Shown here: piece by piece, positions 47,722 through 58,983 of the stretch
Position numbering within the stretch: the first letter of the stretch is position 1
How the letters are laid out: every line of letters begins with the position of its first letter
Assembly: GCA_024516155.1 (NCBI GenBank)
Contig: JAJJXM010000034.1
Location: 124,001-188,000 of the forward strand
Length of the DNA: 64,000 nucleotides
From: Pyronema omphalodes
Lineage: Eukaryota; Ascomycota; Pezizomycetes; Pezizales; Pyronemataceae
Direction: 5' to 3'
Notes under the pieces: generated by a model
Databases searched by the model: none
Told to the model about the DNA's origin: nothing
Seen by the model: only the letters and a program-made list of their open reading frames with translations
Program-made: the position numbers and the translations under genes

Positions 47722-49302
47722 ATGGCTGCACCTGTGACTCGTCTCCAGCCCGTGAAGCTGCCTACTCTTCCGGCCGCCACAACTCCTGAACAAAAATACT
47801 GGCGCTCCTTCGGTTCACCTCTCTTGATCCACGAACACACCAACATTACCAGCATCCATTTCTCCCCCAAATCACCTCACGATTTCGCCGTTACCTCGTC
47901 TTCCTTGATCAAGATCTTCTCTGGAAAAACTCGCGCCGTCAGCAAAACTATCAGCAGATTTAAGACCACCGCTTATGCAGGAAACATCAGAGCAGACGGT
48001 AAAGTCCTCGCTGCCGCTGAGGCTTCCGGAACTGTATTACTTTACGACCTTGGAAGCAGAGCTATCATTAGAACTTGGGCCGAGGAACATAAAGCTGCTG
48101 TCCAGGCTCTCAAATGGAATCCTAGAGACTTAACTGGCCTTGCTACTGGATCCGACGATACCACGGTTAGAATTTGGGATGTTCCTTCTAGTAACTCGGT
48201 TACCGCTTTCACCGCCCATGAGGATTATGTCCGTTCTATTGCTTACTTACCTACTGGACCTGCTGGTGGTGCTGCCGGTGGCTTGGTTGTTTCCGGATCT
48301 TACGACACCACGGCACGCTTGTGGGATCCTAGAGTTGGGGGAAAATCCGCTATGACTTTCCGTCATGATACGGCTGTGGAGGATGTTCTACCTTTGCCAG
48401 GAGGAACTACACTTGTTGTTGCTGCTGGAAACTGTGTTCGTGTCTGGGACTTGGTTGCGGCTAGGGAATTGAAGGTTCTTGGAAATCATCAGAAGACTGT
48501 TACTAGCTTGGCTATGACTACGGGAGAGAAACGGAGGTTGTTGACCGGTGCGTTGGATGGTCATGTTAAGATCTATGATACTGCTACTTGGGCGGTTACT
48601 CATGGTGTTAAATACCCCGCGCCGGTTTTGTCGTTGGCTGTTAGCCCTGATGAGAAACAGATTGCTGTTGGTATGGTTGGTGGATTGTTGTCCATCCGTA
48701 CTAGAAGGTCGGGTGGTGAGAAGGATTTGGTAAAGGAGAAGGAGAGAGCCATGGATTTGATTATGAAAGGAATTGACCCAAGGGCCGCGGAGAAGAAAGG
48801 AAAATCTGCGAATAAGGCTAGGAAGTTGAAGGGTTTGGATTACAAGGGTGAAGACGAGGAGATGGTTATTGACGACACCAAAGTGAAGAGGAAGAAGGAA
48901 CGGAAATTTGAGATTGCGTTAAGGAAGGGTCTTTACTCAGAGGCACTTGATAACGTTTTAGGAATCGCCGGAAAGGAAGAGCCTACGATGGTTTTGACTG
49001 TGGTGAAGGAGCTAGTTTACAGAAATGCTGTTTCCAAGGCACTACAGAACCGTGACGAGGAGGGACTTAGACCGGTTATCGAATGGTGTCTGAGATGTGT
49101 TGGTGATCCACGAATGATCCCGGTTGTGGCAGAGGTCGTGGAACGGTTTTTGGATCTTTACTCTCACGGATTAGGCCAGTCAGCCGAATTTGATAAACTT
49201 GTCGGCCGCCTAGTCAAGAGGATCCAGAACGAGGTGGAAAATGCGAGACAAGCAGCTAGAGCAGTTGGTATGCTTGAACTCTTGGTCGCAGGGAATAAAT
49301 AG
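47722..49302 (+). CDS. UTP15: U3 snoRNP-associated WD40 protein Utp15
   Basis: An intronless 526-residue frame, close to the yeast length of 513. The N-terminus PEQKYWRSF followed by a seven-bladed WD40 propeller (about residues 35-330) shows WD-type ends VRIWDV (149-154), ARLWDP and VRVWDL. A linker with KKERK basic residues leads to the Utp15-specific C-terminal domain beginning FEIALRKGLYSEALDNVLG and continuing to about residue 520. Utp15 belongs to the UTP-A (t-UTP) subcomplex of the small-subunit processome in the nucleolus, where it supports pre-18S rRNA processing and rDNA transcription. The start codon is the first ATG in the frame, within CACAATGGC. Assignment is secure from the domain order. 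Confidence 0.95.
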   Translation: MAAPVTRLQPVKLPTLPAATTPEQKYWRSFGSPLLIHEHTNITSIHFSPKSPHDFAVTSSSLIKIFSGKTRAVSKTISRFKTTAYAGNIRADGKVLAAAEASGTVLLYDLGSRAIIRTWAEEHKAAVQALKWNPRDLTGLATGSDDTTVRIWDVPSSNSVTAFTAHEDYVRSIAYLPTGPAGGAAGGLVVSGSYDTTARLWDPRVGGKSAMTFRHDTAVEDVLPLPGGTTLVVAAGNCVRVWDLVAARELKVLGNHQKTVTSLAMTTGEKRRLLTGALDGHVKIYDTATWAVTHGVKYPAPVLSLAVSPDEKQIAVGMVGGLLSIRTRRSGGEKDLVKEKERAMDLIMKGIDPRAAEKKGKSANKARKLKGLDYKGEDEEMVIDDTKVKRKKERKFEIALRKGLYSEALDNVLGIAGKEEPTMVLTVVKELVYRNAVSKALQNRDEEGLRPVIEWCLRCVGDPRMIPVVAEVVERFLDLYSHGLGQSAEFDKLVGRLVKRIQNEVENARQAARAVGMLELLVAGNK

Positions 49303-49408
49303 AGGAAAAAGTAGACTAGTTTTGTTTTTGTACATAATTTTGGGATTTTCGCTGGCGTTTTGTGGTTACAAAGAGCAAAAAGTTTATTGTAGTTTCTTTT
49401 TCTTTTTC

Positions 49409-49439
<31 letters not shown>

Positions 49440-51267
49440 TGATGAGGAATGAAATGGAAACTCCTGGTCTTAAAATGATTTAGCTATGTGATATGTTTTC
49501 CTCCAGTACAGAGCTTCCATGCGTGGTAAAAGTAACCAGTGATACCTCATGGCTTCAACTCATTACACTTACGATGTCACAAAAGGAAGACAACGGCAAC
49601 AGGTTATGTAATTACGACGATCCTGCGTATAGAGGATAACTGTTCCATATACAAGAAAAGAATACACTCTAGTCATAATAAAGCCCAAGCCACGCAAGAC
49701 ATATTCTCATAGTTGGTGATTATAACCTGCAGAAGGGGGGGGGGGGGGGGGGGCAAACATCAAGGTCACAACAGCGGTTCAAGTATAAATGACCAGCTAC
49801 ATCTCCACAGTTTAAATATCAAATCGAATCCCGGAATTTCCTTGAATCCTCACAGAGTTAAACTCAACTTACCAAGGATATACTCGAGTACAAGACCCAG
49901 GGAATAACCTGAAAGCTATAGATACCAAGCTGAGATATTGTAGACATTAACCCAAAGCATAACCCGCAGACTGTAAATCGAATTTGCGATCCATATGATA
50001 GTTATGAATGTTATCCTCGACAGCCCGCGGGTTGCAAGGAGTGATGACCGACCTGAGAGGAACGATGGAGGGTTTATACTTCGAGGCTTGAAGAAAGAGG
50101 TCATTAGAGAGATTTAGGTATATTAAAATCAGTTATTTAGTTAGATGTAATAGAGGTTGTGTATGGGGCTGGGCTGTCTATGAAAAGAAAATATGATTTC
50201 GATTTGGAATTTTGACGCAACGAGTGAGACGGTATGAGGATGTGTATTTGGGTGAGGTGCTTTTTTGCATTGTATTATTCACTGGGCCGTCGCCTGGATG
50301 GAATATTTTAATTCAAGAATTCAATTAGTGATAACAGAGTTTCTTTTTTTACCTTTTGTCGCCTTCTGTCTTGTGAATAGTTATATCACCCTTGGGATGG
50401 TTTATTGCTTCTGTTGAGGCAATGCCAGTCATGTATTCTCATTTGGTAATGCCTACACACTTCGTCTTTTTTTTTTTTCTTCTTTTTTTTTTGAGTTGGT
50501 TTTTATAGTGCGTCCGCTTTCTCGAGTATTTTTTGTAGTAACTCCCTGGTATCTTGTGTGTTACATTTTTCTTATCTATCACCCTCATTCTATTGTTGTA
50601 TATGGTTTAGCCATTCCCTCACAATACTAATGATTGTTCGTCGTTCTCCTTGTCCTGTTGTAGCTGCAACGACGGATTTACATTGATGTAAGTAGTTCGG
50701 TGATAGCCCATGATTCTAATTCAATAACCCTCTACCCCCATCCCGGAGCAGAGACTTATAGGAAATAGAGACCTAGCGTTGATGTGGATGGCTTTTCGGG
50801 CAGGAAATCCTAGCTTGGTCACTATGCAATTGTAAGCTTATATATTGATTATTCCGTCCATATGTGAAAGTGCTCATGGTCAGACGTAGGGTGAGCTGGC
50901 ACTTGGGAAGACAAAGAGAGACAGAAAGATGGAGATGGAGATCATAGTGAGTGACATTGGATAACGAGCAAAGATACCATCGACAGAACAAACATAACGA
51001 GGAGATGTGCGCTAAGGCAACATCCACCTCCACAAGCAGTCACAGCACAGAGCACGGCTCAACGGGTACTCTTCAACATCATACATGGAGATCACAATAG
51101 AGATCCACCCTGGCTCACATAACTACACTTACAACTGCGGCAGTTGTCTTAGCTTCTACAGCAGTTTAGAAGCCATTCATCTCGACATCAACCACTTATT
51201 CCATCTTTTAACCTCTATCAAAAAATTCAACAATTCGCGATCTGAAAACCAGACCACCACCGACACG
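49303..51267. other. intergenic region with homopolymer tracts
   Basis: Right of UTP15 there is a T-rich tract (about 49,397-49,437), then a G19 run at 49735-49753. The rest is AT-rich without a convincing gene. The last 200 bases precede the next start codon and hold an in-frame upstream extension from 51085, probably leader. Confidence 0.55.
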
Positions 51268-52170
51268 ATGCCTACATCCTCGACTCGTTCAGAAATGCAT
51301 CAAGCCGACGATGCTGGTGCGCCTTGCCCGCCTAATATTGCGCCTGATGCAGTAAACGTAACTTCTAGACCGGATGAACTTCCCTCACGGTAGATACTCT
51401 TCAGCGATCATGATCTCTATCCTAATCTTTGCATCACAGTTCCTTTGACTAGTCAGCTTTTATTACAGTTTTCATGTTCTAACTCGAGGTCAAATAGTGC
51501 AGCAGTAGAAGAGCCATCTCGTACATCGAACAGCGAATCACAGGGAGCATTGCAGGCGGCACGAGAACAGGATATGTTGCTAGGAGATCCGATGGACGAG
51601 GTGAATGAGATGCTCGAGAAGACCCTTCTTGAGCAACAGAACGAGGCACAACTATTCCAGCCCAAAGAGACAAAGGACGAACAACTTACACCACTTCAGT
51701 TAGGCGCAATGGACCCCAGTCAAGGACTATCCGGCTCAACGTGCGGGCAAGTGAAGGACCGATTTCAAAGCATCGAGAGGGGCGTGGATGAATTAGAAAA
51801 AGTACTTCTGAGCAGGATAAACTTCCTCGAATCTCAACTAAAAAACCAGGAATTTGAACACCAGGCTGTGATTGAAAATTATCTTGTAGAGCTGGATGAT
51901 CAAAGAGCCCAGATGTCAATATTGTGTCAGGATTTGGATAAGGTTCATAAAGAGTATCAGCAAAAGAAAATTCCGTTAACAATGGAGATAATCAGCTTAA
52001 AATCTCAATGCGCTGGGTTACAAAAGATATGTGATGAATATCATCAGACGATCAATGCTTTGAAAAAGGAAGCGGAGATTCGAGAGAGAGATATTGAAAT
52101 AAAAGACCTCGCAAAAGCTTTTGATGCTAAGAAAAGAGTGGACAAGGGAACTCAAACCACAGAGGATTGA
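51268..52170 (+). CDS. coiled-coil protein of unknown function, two exons
   Basis: My model joins exon 1 (51268-51389, from MPTSSTRSEM) to exon 2 (51498-52170), giving 264 aa. The donor is CACG/GTAGAT and the acceptor AATAG lies about 14 bases after a TTCTAAC branch site. An alternative acceptor at 51452 (GACTAG) also keeps phase and would add 15 residues; the CACAG at 51439 breaks phase. An upstream in-frame ATG at 51085 would add 61 residues, but that part resembles leader. The N-terminal 100 residues are acidic and disordered; residues about 110-250 form a long charged coiled coil with heptad-like leucines. There is no signal, membrane segment or known domain. A structural or adaptor role is possible but not shown. 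Confidence 0.65.
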
Positions 52171-52581
52171 AGTATTCTGAGACGATAATAATGTAATGAT
52201 TAGAGTAATAATAGATTGTACAATTAATAGCTGTACTCCGAGGATATTTCCATCGATCTAGCCAAAGTTAGAAGGGATTAGCTAGATTAGTATTCACTAT
52301 AAATCTTGCGTGGTTCCAATATTATCAGCACAGCAAACTCACTCCAGACATTACTGGCAACTGCGAATAATATCATGTCGATTATGGCCAGTTAGAGCCC
52401 TTCTGTCTAAAACTCAATTATGTCTCAATTCCCATCAGTTCACCTTAAACTCTTGCCCAATGATATAATTATATTAACAAGAAAGCCGTCTCGGCAATAA
52501 AAAAAGACCCCAACACCTAAACAAAAGAAAAAGCTATCATAACAACTCTTCCCCACTTGCTACCAAAAACCAACGGCTCGT
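52171..52581. other. convergent 3' intergenic region
   Basis: The 411 bp between two converging genes are AT-rich 3' flanks. I see nothing else in them. Confidence 0.6.
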
Positions 52582-53164
52582 TTATTTTCCAAACCAGCTC
52601 ATAATTCCACTCTTTGCTTTTCTAGCCTCCTCCTCAACCTTTTTGTCGAACTCATCAACCTTTCTTAAAACATCTGTGCGGACCTCTTTACGTGCAGAGT
52701 CAAGCTTTTCCACACCTTCGTAGATGCGCTGCTTTCCTGATAGGTTGTTAGCATTTTCATCAAGACTATTATCAATTAAAATAAACGCACCCTCTTCTAC
52801 GCTCTTGTCGACAGTTCGTTCGGCACGGTCAATGGCATGGCCAACTGTAGATCCGACTCTCGCCATTGACTCCTCAGCGGATTTCTGCATTTCCTTTCCA
52901 TGGCCTGGGAGTTCATCACGGATAGAAGCGGTAGCTCGGACAGCATCGTCTATCGGTATGTTAGTAGTGAATAAACAAAAATTGATTTGATAACAAGATA
53001 TGGTACGTACGCTCAGCGGCCTTTTTCGCAACCTTGGGGTCTCCACCGGCAGTGTAGAAGTAGTATCCGGCTCCGGCAAGCAATGCACCTCCGATTAGAG
53101 CGGGCATGCGGTTTTTAGGAGGACCGCCAGCGGTACGGGGGATTTGGGAGTTTGGAACGGCCAT
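52582..53164 (-). CDS. calcofluor-white-hypersensitive-type small membrane protein
   Basis: On the minus strand exon 1 is 53164-53011 and exon 2 is 52949-52582; the 61-bp intron has a GTACGT donor, an ACTAAC branch and an ATAG acceptor, giving 173 aa. A hydrophobic glycine-rich segment (about residues 20-38, MPALIGGALLAGAGYYFYTA) is followed by GGDPKVAKKAAE, a helical charged region and a conserved C-terminus EFDKKVEEEARKAKSG...SWFGK. This layout matches short fungal proteins annotated as calcofluor white hypersensitive protein, thought to affect cell-wall integrity; the biochemical role is unknown and a mitochondrial or ER membrane location is possible. It shares a 546-bp divergent promoter region with the dysferlin-domain gene. 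Confidence 0.75.
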
Positions 53165-53710
53165 TGTTTATGATTTTGTAGTTATCGAGTTTGGATTTGG
53201 AGTGTGAAGTTGTTTCGTTATTCGTGAAGATGTAGAATATATCCAACAGCCAGGTGTGGGAGTACAGGCCTTTTGTATTTCGCGGTTTCCGACTTTGCTC
53301 GACTCTATCGGGCGCCTTCCATGATTCACGATGTCCATCCATCAGCCGGAAATCGCTGAATATTGACGTCATAAGCTCATGGTCTTGGCATTCGTCTTTC
53401 GCGTCGGCGATGCTTGATGGCGTGTTCTGCCCTGATCCACACCCTCCCCATCTCCCATCCCAGCTGTCCGTCCCATCGCACTACCGAAAATATCCTAACT
53501 TCCATGATCTACATTGCGCCGCGATATCATCCTGCTGAGCGAAGTACCAGCAACAACATCGAACGTCATTAGCATTCATGACTTCCCGGCTTGGTGCAGG
53601 AGAATCTGACACCCGTCTAATTTCCCATCGCAGCTAGTTACAGCTTGCTCTTGTCAGCCACTCCAACGACGTCCCGACACGAAGCAACGAAGTGAAGCGT
53701 GAGCAACATC
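53165..53710. promoter_or_regulatory. divergent promoter region
   Basis: These 546 bp lie between two genes transcribed away from each other and must carry both promoters. The right half is C-rich with CCATC/CCCATC words; the left half is AT-rich. No gene is seen. Confidence 0.55.
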
Positions 53711-55674
53711 ATGGTCCGCCTCAGTACAAGCTCCCTCTCACTATTCTCGCGGTCGTCTACCAATGCATCCACCGCTAGTCCTCCTTCCCGTATCGCCTTA
53801 ATCGATAATACCGTCTCCGCTGCAGCTACTCCCCGATCACAATCACCTTCTGCACTTCCCGAAGCTGCCGTACCTCGTCGCTCGACCGACAACAGTAAAC
53901 GCGAAACACTGCGAAGAGCAATCGCCAAACGTCGCTATAAGAAATGGTCTCTTAACCCAGGATCTGAGGAACCTACGGACTCGGAAGGTGACCTAGAAGA
54001 AGCTCCAGACGCGAGAGCTGGCGGCGTTGTTGTTGAGCGCGACTTTGGAGACACCCAGCAAGAAAGTGAAAGAGGGAGACAACAAGATCGAGCAGCAGTA
54101 AATTCAGCGGAGCAAAGGCGACGGAAGCAGGAAATTGCGGAAATTGACGTGTTGTATGAAAATCAGCGAGGGTACGTCTATGATGCTCTATCTCCATGTC
54201 CATAGCTTCTCACTGGTGCCGCTGAAGCTAACGTAATACACCCAATAGTGCATTTGTCTGCGGACTCCCATTATTCTCCTCTAAATCACTCCTGAACTTC
54301 GACCCATCACCTTGGCAAAATATTCACTTCCGACCTTCAGCAGTCAGTATCTTAGATGCCCAAGTTCCCGATCCCAGTTGGGTATGGGATTGGAAAACCT
54401 GGTATGTTGACATGACCAGCGACGTCGACGAAGAGGGCTGGGCATATTCTTTTAGTTTCTCGCCTGCGTTTGCATGGCATGGTAATCATGTTTGGTTCCA
54501 TTCCTTCGTAAGGAGAAGAAGGTGGTTGAGGAAACGAATAAAGCTTCCGACGACAGAATCAGGAACTCCTTTGACAGCGGATTATGGAAGCAGTAGGGCA
54601 GGGAGTGTGGATAGAGCTCATAGGCTCAATAATGATTACTTTACGATACATTCGAGGAGGGATCCGGAAATGAAGGCTGCTGCGGGAGATTGGGGTGGCA
54701 GTGGTGGAGAGGAGGAAGATACGGATGTCCGAGATATTCCGAAACTCATGGCGGTGGTCAAACATGCGAGGTTGGACAGGGAGAAGATCGAGGCGGTTAT
54801 GAGGTTTGTGGAAGACGGCGGGGATGAGATTGCGTATTTGGCAGAAAAGGTGAGTTCCCGAGCTAGCGAGTATCAACCACTGTTGTAAGCTTCGTGAGCT
54901 TCTGAGCCCATAGCTCCCACCACATTAAGAAACCACTAACATCCACAGATGCCAACCCTAATGGCCTCCATGGTCTTTCAAGCCAGTCGTCGCCAGCTCC
55001 TCGCCCATCTCGTCGACTACGCCGACCAATACAACTCCGGCAAAGCACCCCTAATTACCATCCTCGTTCCCACTCCTTTAATTTCCAACCCACCCACCGT
55101 TGCTCACACTCCATCAGCTGGTACTCCGGCTGTATCTCCTGGCTCAGAAGCTCCTGCAACCTCTAGTGCAGCAAGCATCTTGGGTGCGGCAGACATAGCA
55201 AACACAGCGAACGTATTAAGCCCCGGTATCACCAAGCAACCAGGCAGAGACGCCATCCCGTCCCACACAGCCGTCTCCAAAACAACCGCCCTAGTAGACC
55301 CCTTCGCCACTGCCTCTCTCAGCATAGCTGGCAAACACCCCTCAGCTGATAGTCCCGCCTTCCGCGCCCGCAAGACTGAAAACTTGAAGAAAGCTACTGC
55401 TGCAGCGGACGCAGAGGTGAAGAGATTAGAGTTCTGGAGCGATATCAAAGATATTGTTAGGAAGGGGGAAAGCGCGGGTGCGGTAGGAGAGGGGTGGGAG
55501 GATATCGATAGTGAACTGGGATTAAGTGGACCGAGCATGGGGAATGAGAAAGTTTTTGGTGGTGCCGGAGGGGGTGGCACGGTGGAGAGTAGAGAAACTG
55601 TGGGGGGAATATCGAGCGGACAGGGAGTAAGAGAAGAGAGAGACAAGAGGGATAAGGGAAAGGGACGAGCTTAG
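53711..55674 (+). CDS. peroxin/dysferlin-domain protein, Mug65-like, three exons
   Basis: Exons are 53711-54171, 54249-54849 and 54949-55674, giving 595 aa; junctions keep phase and use GTACGT/ATAG and GTGAGT/CACAG, the second with a CACTAAC branch. After a Ser/Ala-rich N-terminus and an Arg/Lys/Glu-rich helix, the DysF region starts at VLYENQRG, crosses intron 1, and continues with AFVCGLPLFSSKSLLNFDPS, WVWDWKTWYVDM and DEEGWAYSFSF...WFHSFVRRRRWLRKR (about residues 145-250). The tryptophan/arginine pattern is typical of the peroxin/ferlin domain found in fission yeast Mug65/Spo73-type proteins and in peroxins that shape organelle membranes. A helical segment rich in DVRDIPKLM follows. The last 200 residues are low complexity. 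The domain is clear; which yeast protein it is orthologous to is less so. Confidence 0.8.
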
Positions 55675-56358
55675 GAGATAGGGAGTAAGAGATGAGGGAT
55701 GGGATGGTGGCATCATGGATTGAGGACGGCATAATGACTGATAAGGAGTTTTATGGAGTTTTGTTTAGGGTCGATATTTGATGTGGGAGTTCTTTTTATG
55801 GGGGAATTCATATGCATAGTTAGTGCGTTTTTTAATCAATGGGATTAGGGACTTTGACTTTGACTTTGATCATTAATACGTGGATTCTGTCGTTGTGGAG
55901 CATTGCGAAGCATTGTGAATCTTGATCAACGAGGAAATAAATTAGGGTATGCCCTGGTCCTTCCAACTTATTTTCACATTTAGACGCAGTCGCTATTCAA
56001 GATTCTCCATGATATAAAGTAGTACCAAAAGTTTATTACAAATCCACTGGATTATCCTGTTAAATACCCAGTACCTCCTCTGAAATTTCTTCGCATTCAA
56101 ATCGGCCCAGATAATAGCACGCAAATCGAGAGTGATACAACGTGAATTTGGTGCATGATTCTAAGAAACCCAAAAACAAGATATGAAGACTCCTGCTATG
56201 CTAAGTACTCTCGATATGAATTCTATCCAATAAAACCTCTTAAGAAAAGTATGATTAATATAAGAAAAATCTATAATTGTATTAACCAAAGAGAGTACTA
56301 CCCAAGATATAAGCATTCCTCCTTCGTCCGAAATAAGCCAAATCTCGTTGACACAAAA
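55675..56358. other. convergent 3' intergenic region
   Basis: AT-rich 3' flanks of two convergent genes, with GACTTT triplet repeats near 55,851-55,868. An 81-codon frame at 56155-56400 overlaps the next gene's end and has no motif. No gene is supported. Confidence 0.55.
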
Positions 56359-58356
56359 TTACCCAACAGTAACATCACAAGATTTCCCCATGCTGTCTGA
56401 TTCCAACTCCTCAATACGTCTTTCTATCCGCCCAAAAATCCACCCCGGACACGAATCCACTTTCTCCATCTCTCCCACCTTTTCAGGATAAAGCTTCCTA
56501 AAACTCCTCCACCAAATTCTCCACCAACCCTGAATTTCTCCACAGATAGTACAGACCTTTTCAATATTCCCGCATTCCTCACAAAGCACATTAAGATCAA
56601 TCATCCCATCCTTCAGCAGAATCTTATTCCCCTCTCTGTATCGATCAATCGCATTCAATAAATTTTCCAAATCCTCCAATATTGTCTTTGTCTGTTTCCA
56701 AGGCTCAGTTTCTCCAAGCCACATGCTCTCGTTTGTTCGTAGCATTCCCTTAATCCTTTCTCGTAGCTTTCTCTTTTCCGGTATTAATATAGGCGTGCCG
56801 GGATCCCTTAACGCCACACAGACCTCTTTAACGTGAGTATAAGTCTTCTCCACAATTTTCAGCAAATCCCAAGTCTGATCAACCTGGATAACCCGCACCA
56901 TAGCCAATAAACCCTCCCTTTCAACCGTCCTATAGACTCTCCCCCTTCCATCCGTTTTCAAAGCCGCTTGATTGAACCCCACAAATTTCCCCTCAGCCTC
57001 ATTATTCACCCTAAACCACACCTCCCTAACTTCCCTTACCTTATCTCCAATCCTCCCACGATCCTTATCCCCCATCTTCGTCCCCCGCCTCAAGCACCCA
57101 TCAACATCATCCACCACGCCCCTAACCCTCCCCACAACCTCCCCCAACCCACCCTCCAACCCCTTCCTCTCAAGCACCAAAATCATCTTCCTCCATTTCT
57201 TCTCCTCCGTCCTACACACCACGCTTCCATCACACAACATGTCCACAAACCCCACCACCGCACCAACAAAAACCCCCACCCGCTTCCTCCACTGCATTCG
57301 TATCGCCTCTTTAATCTCCGCTGGTTCCTTCCTTCCCAGCATCCCCATCAGTTCATCCAGTTCTTTCCAAAGATCCGGGTTCTCGCTGAGTTGTTGCTGG
57401 ATTCTTCGGCGGAAAGTGGGACGGATGGGTTTGGTGGTTGTGGTTGTGGGGATGGTTTCTGGGTTGGGATTGCTGGGGTCTTGGAGGAGTTTTAGGATGT
57501 GGTTGTGGACGAGGAGGATGGTGGAGGCGAGGTGGGGGTAGGTTTGGGGGTGGTGATTGGGGGATGGGTGATGGTTTGGGAAGGGGAGCGTATGTGGTGT
57601 GAGGGGAATAGAAGGTTCCTGGTGCTGCCAGAGGGTGTGGAATGTTAGTGGTGTGTTGGGATTTTGGGGGTTCTCGGGTTGCTTGGGTTCTTTGGATTCC
57701 TTGGATTCCTTGGATTCCTTGGATTTCTCGGGTTGATTGGCGTTAAGTGGTGTGGAGATATTATTGGTTTGGCCAACGGGGTTGGAGAGGTTGCTGGTGG
57801 ACGGATCTGGTTTTGAGTTTCTGTTTCTTCTTCTCATTGTGGTTTCAGTTGTTGATGTTGATGTTGATGTTGATGTTGTTGTTGTTGCTGCTGCTGTTGA
57901 CAATGGTGCAATATCCTGGTATGGTTCGTAGATGTCACAATCAAAGTCTAAGCTCCGATTTATAGTGACTGTAGTGGGAGTGGAGGATTTAGACCCCGGT
58001 ATCACATCGAAAACTTCAACCCTACAAGTCGGTTGTGTATCGGTATCTTCATCTCCATTATTTGTCGTTGCCTGTGTTTCAGGTTTCTGAGAGGATGGTG
58101 GTTGAGATGGACCCTGGGCTGGGATTTGACGTGAAGATAAACCATCATCGCATATCGTCGGTTCATCTTGGACTGAGCATACAACCGGCGAAACCATAGA
58201 TGTCTGTGTCGAAGCGAACCTCTCTGGACTAGAAGGAGCGGTCACGAAAGTCGTTTCTGAATCCGGAGGAGTCTGTGGATCTTGTTGCAGTTCTTGTGAA
58301 ATTTCGTTTGGCAGTTGCTTGGGAACTTTTGTTGGTTTTGGGTAGGCGGAATACAT
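56359..58356 (-). CDS. orphan protein with low-complexity N-terminus and paired CxxC motifs
   Basis: A single 665-residue frame starting at 58356. Residues 1-300 are disordered, rich in Pro, Ser, Thr, Gln and Asn, including a Thr/Ser tract encoded by a GTTGAT hexamer array and a KES triplet tract encoded by a 9-bp repeat. Residues about 300-665 look folded, with many Trp, Arg and Glu residues and long helices. Near the end Cys592-x2-Cys595-x6-Cys602-x2-Cys605 (CEECGN then CTICGE) resembles a zinc ribbon or rubredoxin-like knuckle, followed by a Trp-rich WWRIWWRSF segment. I do not recognise the family. No signal peptide or membrane helix is evident. The frame is long, intronless and codon-structured, so it is very probably real. 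Confidence 0.75.
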   Translation of the reverse strand: MYSAYPKPTKVPKQLPNEISQELQQDPQTPPDSETTFVTAPSSPERFASTQTSMVSPVVCSVQDEPTICDDGLSSRQIPAQGPSQPPSSQKPETQATTNNGDEDTDTQPTCRVEVFDVIPGSKSSTPTTVTINRSLDFDCDIYEPYQDIAPLSTAAATTTTSTSTSTSTTETTMRRRNRNSKPDPSTSNLSNPVGQTNNISTPLNANQPEKSKESKESKESKEPKQPENPQNPNTPLTFHTLWQHQEPSIPLTPHTLPFPNHHPSPNHHPQTYPHLASTILLVHNHILKLLQDPSNPNPETIPTTTTTKPIRPTFRRRIQQQLSENPDLWKELDELMGMLGRKEPAEIKEAIRMQWRKRVGVFVGAVVGFVDMLCDGSVVCRTEEKKWRKMILVLERKGLEGGLGEVVGRVRGVVDDVDGCLRRGTKMGDKDRGRIGDKVREVREVWFRVNNEAEGKFVGFNQAALKTDGRGRVYRTVEREGLLAMVRVIQVDQTWDLLKIVEKTYTHVKEVCVALRDPGTPILIPEKRKLRERIKGMLRTNESMWLGETEPWKQTKTILEDLENLLNAIDRYREGNKILLKDGMIDLNVLCEECGNIEKVCTICGEIQGWWRIWWRSFRKLYPEKVGEMEKVDSCPGWIFGRIERRIEELESDSMGKSCDVTVG
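57692..57874. repeat. coding microsatellites: (TTGGATTCC)3 and (GTTGAT)4
   Basis: Two short arrays lie inside the minus-strand gene: three copies of TTGGATTCC at about 57692-57718, encoding a Lys-Glu-Ser repeat, and four copies of GTTGAT at 57851-57874 followed by GTT and GCT triplets, encoding Thr/Ser and Ala repeats. Both units are multiples of three, so length changes keep the frame. Confidence 0.85.
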
Positions 58357-58983
58357 TGCTGAGAATAATTAGAAGTTGTGATGCGGTTTGGTATCTTTAG
58401 TATGATATCTTTGATAAAAGTTGAATGGTGGAAATTCGAGTATTATTGATGAGGTGAGGGTGGATAATTGGGAGTATTGAGAATAATCATGGTTTAGGAT
58501 GATTGGATAGTCCGAGTGAGCGAGTCGTTTGGGTGGAACATTTTCTCATTTGGTACTTTAAATGAGTTGAAAGCGATCGATTGAATGATTATGAAATGGG
58601 TCGAACTCGATTCCGCCGTGGTGTTCTTTAAGTATCTCGGTGGTATGTTATGAAATAACAAGATGGAGAATGAATGATGCTCAAATCACAGGCATACTGA
58701 CAAACAACGGCAACTTGCTTCAGACAACGAAAGCGGGTGATTACATGTGATGTGTCGCGTGTGTATCACTACGCAAGTTTCGATTGTCGATAGGGCGCAC
58801 CGAGATAACAGTTAATTATTTTCATGTGTACCCGCGATCAGCGGCTGATTTGTCATTATTTCTATCATAAACTCATCTAGTTGTATATGTCTAGTGTTAC
58901 TCATTTGAACCCAAACGCCTTAAATCAAAACCCAGTACGAAACTCTAAGAAAATGGAAGTCAAGCGAATTTCCTCCTCCGCAT
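58357..58983. other. intergenic region between two minus-strand genes
   Basis: About 630 bp holding the promoter of the orphan gene (near 58,357-58,700) and the 3' flank of the GH92 gene. AT-rich, no gene seen. Confidence 0.6.

Noticed and set aside
56968..57541. Two long + strand open frames of 175 and 189 codons.
   Set aside because: They mirror the codon composition of the minus-strand 665-residue gene and contain no motifs.
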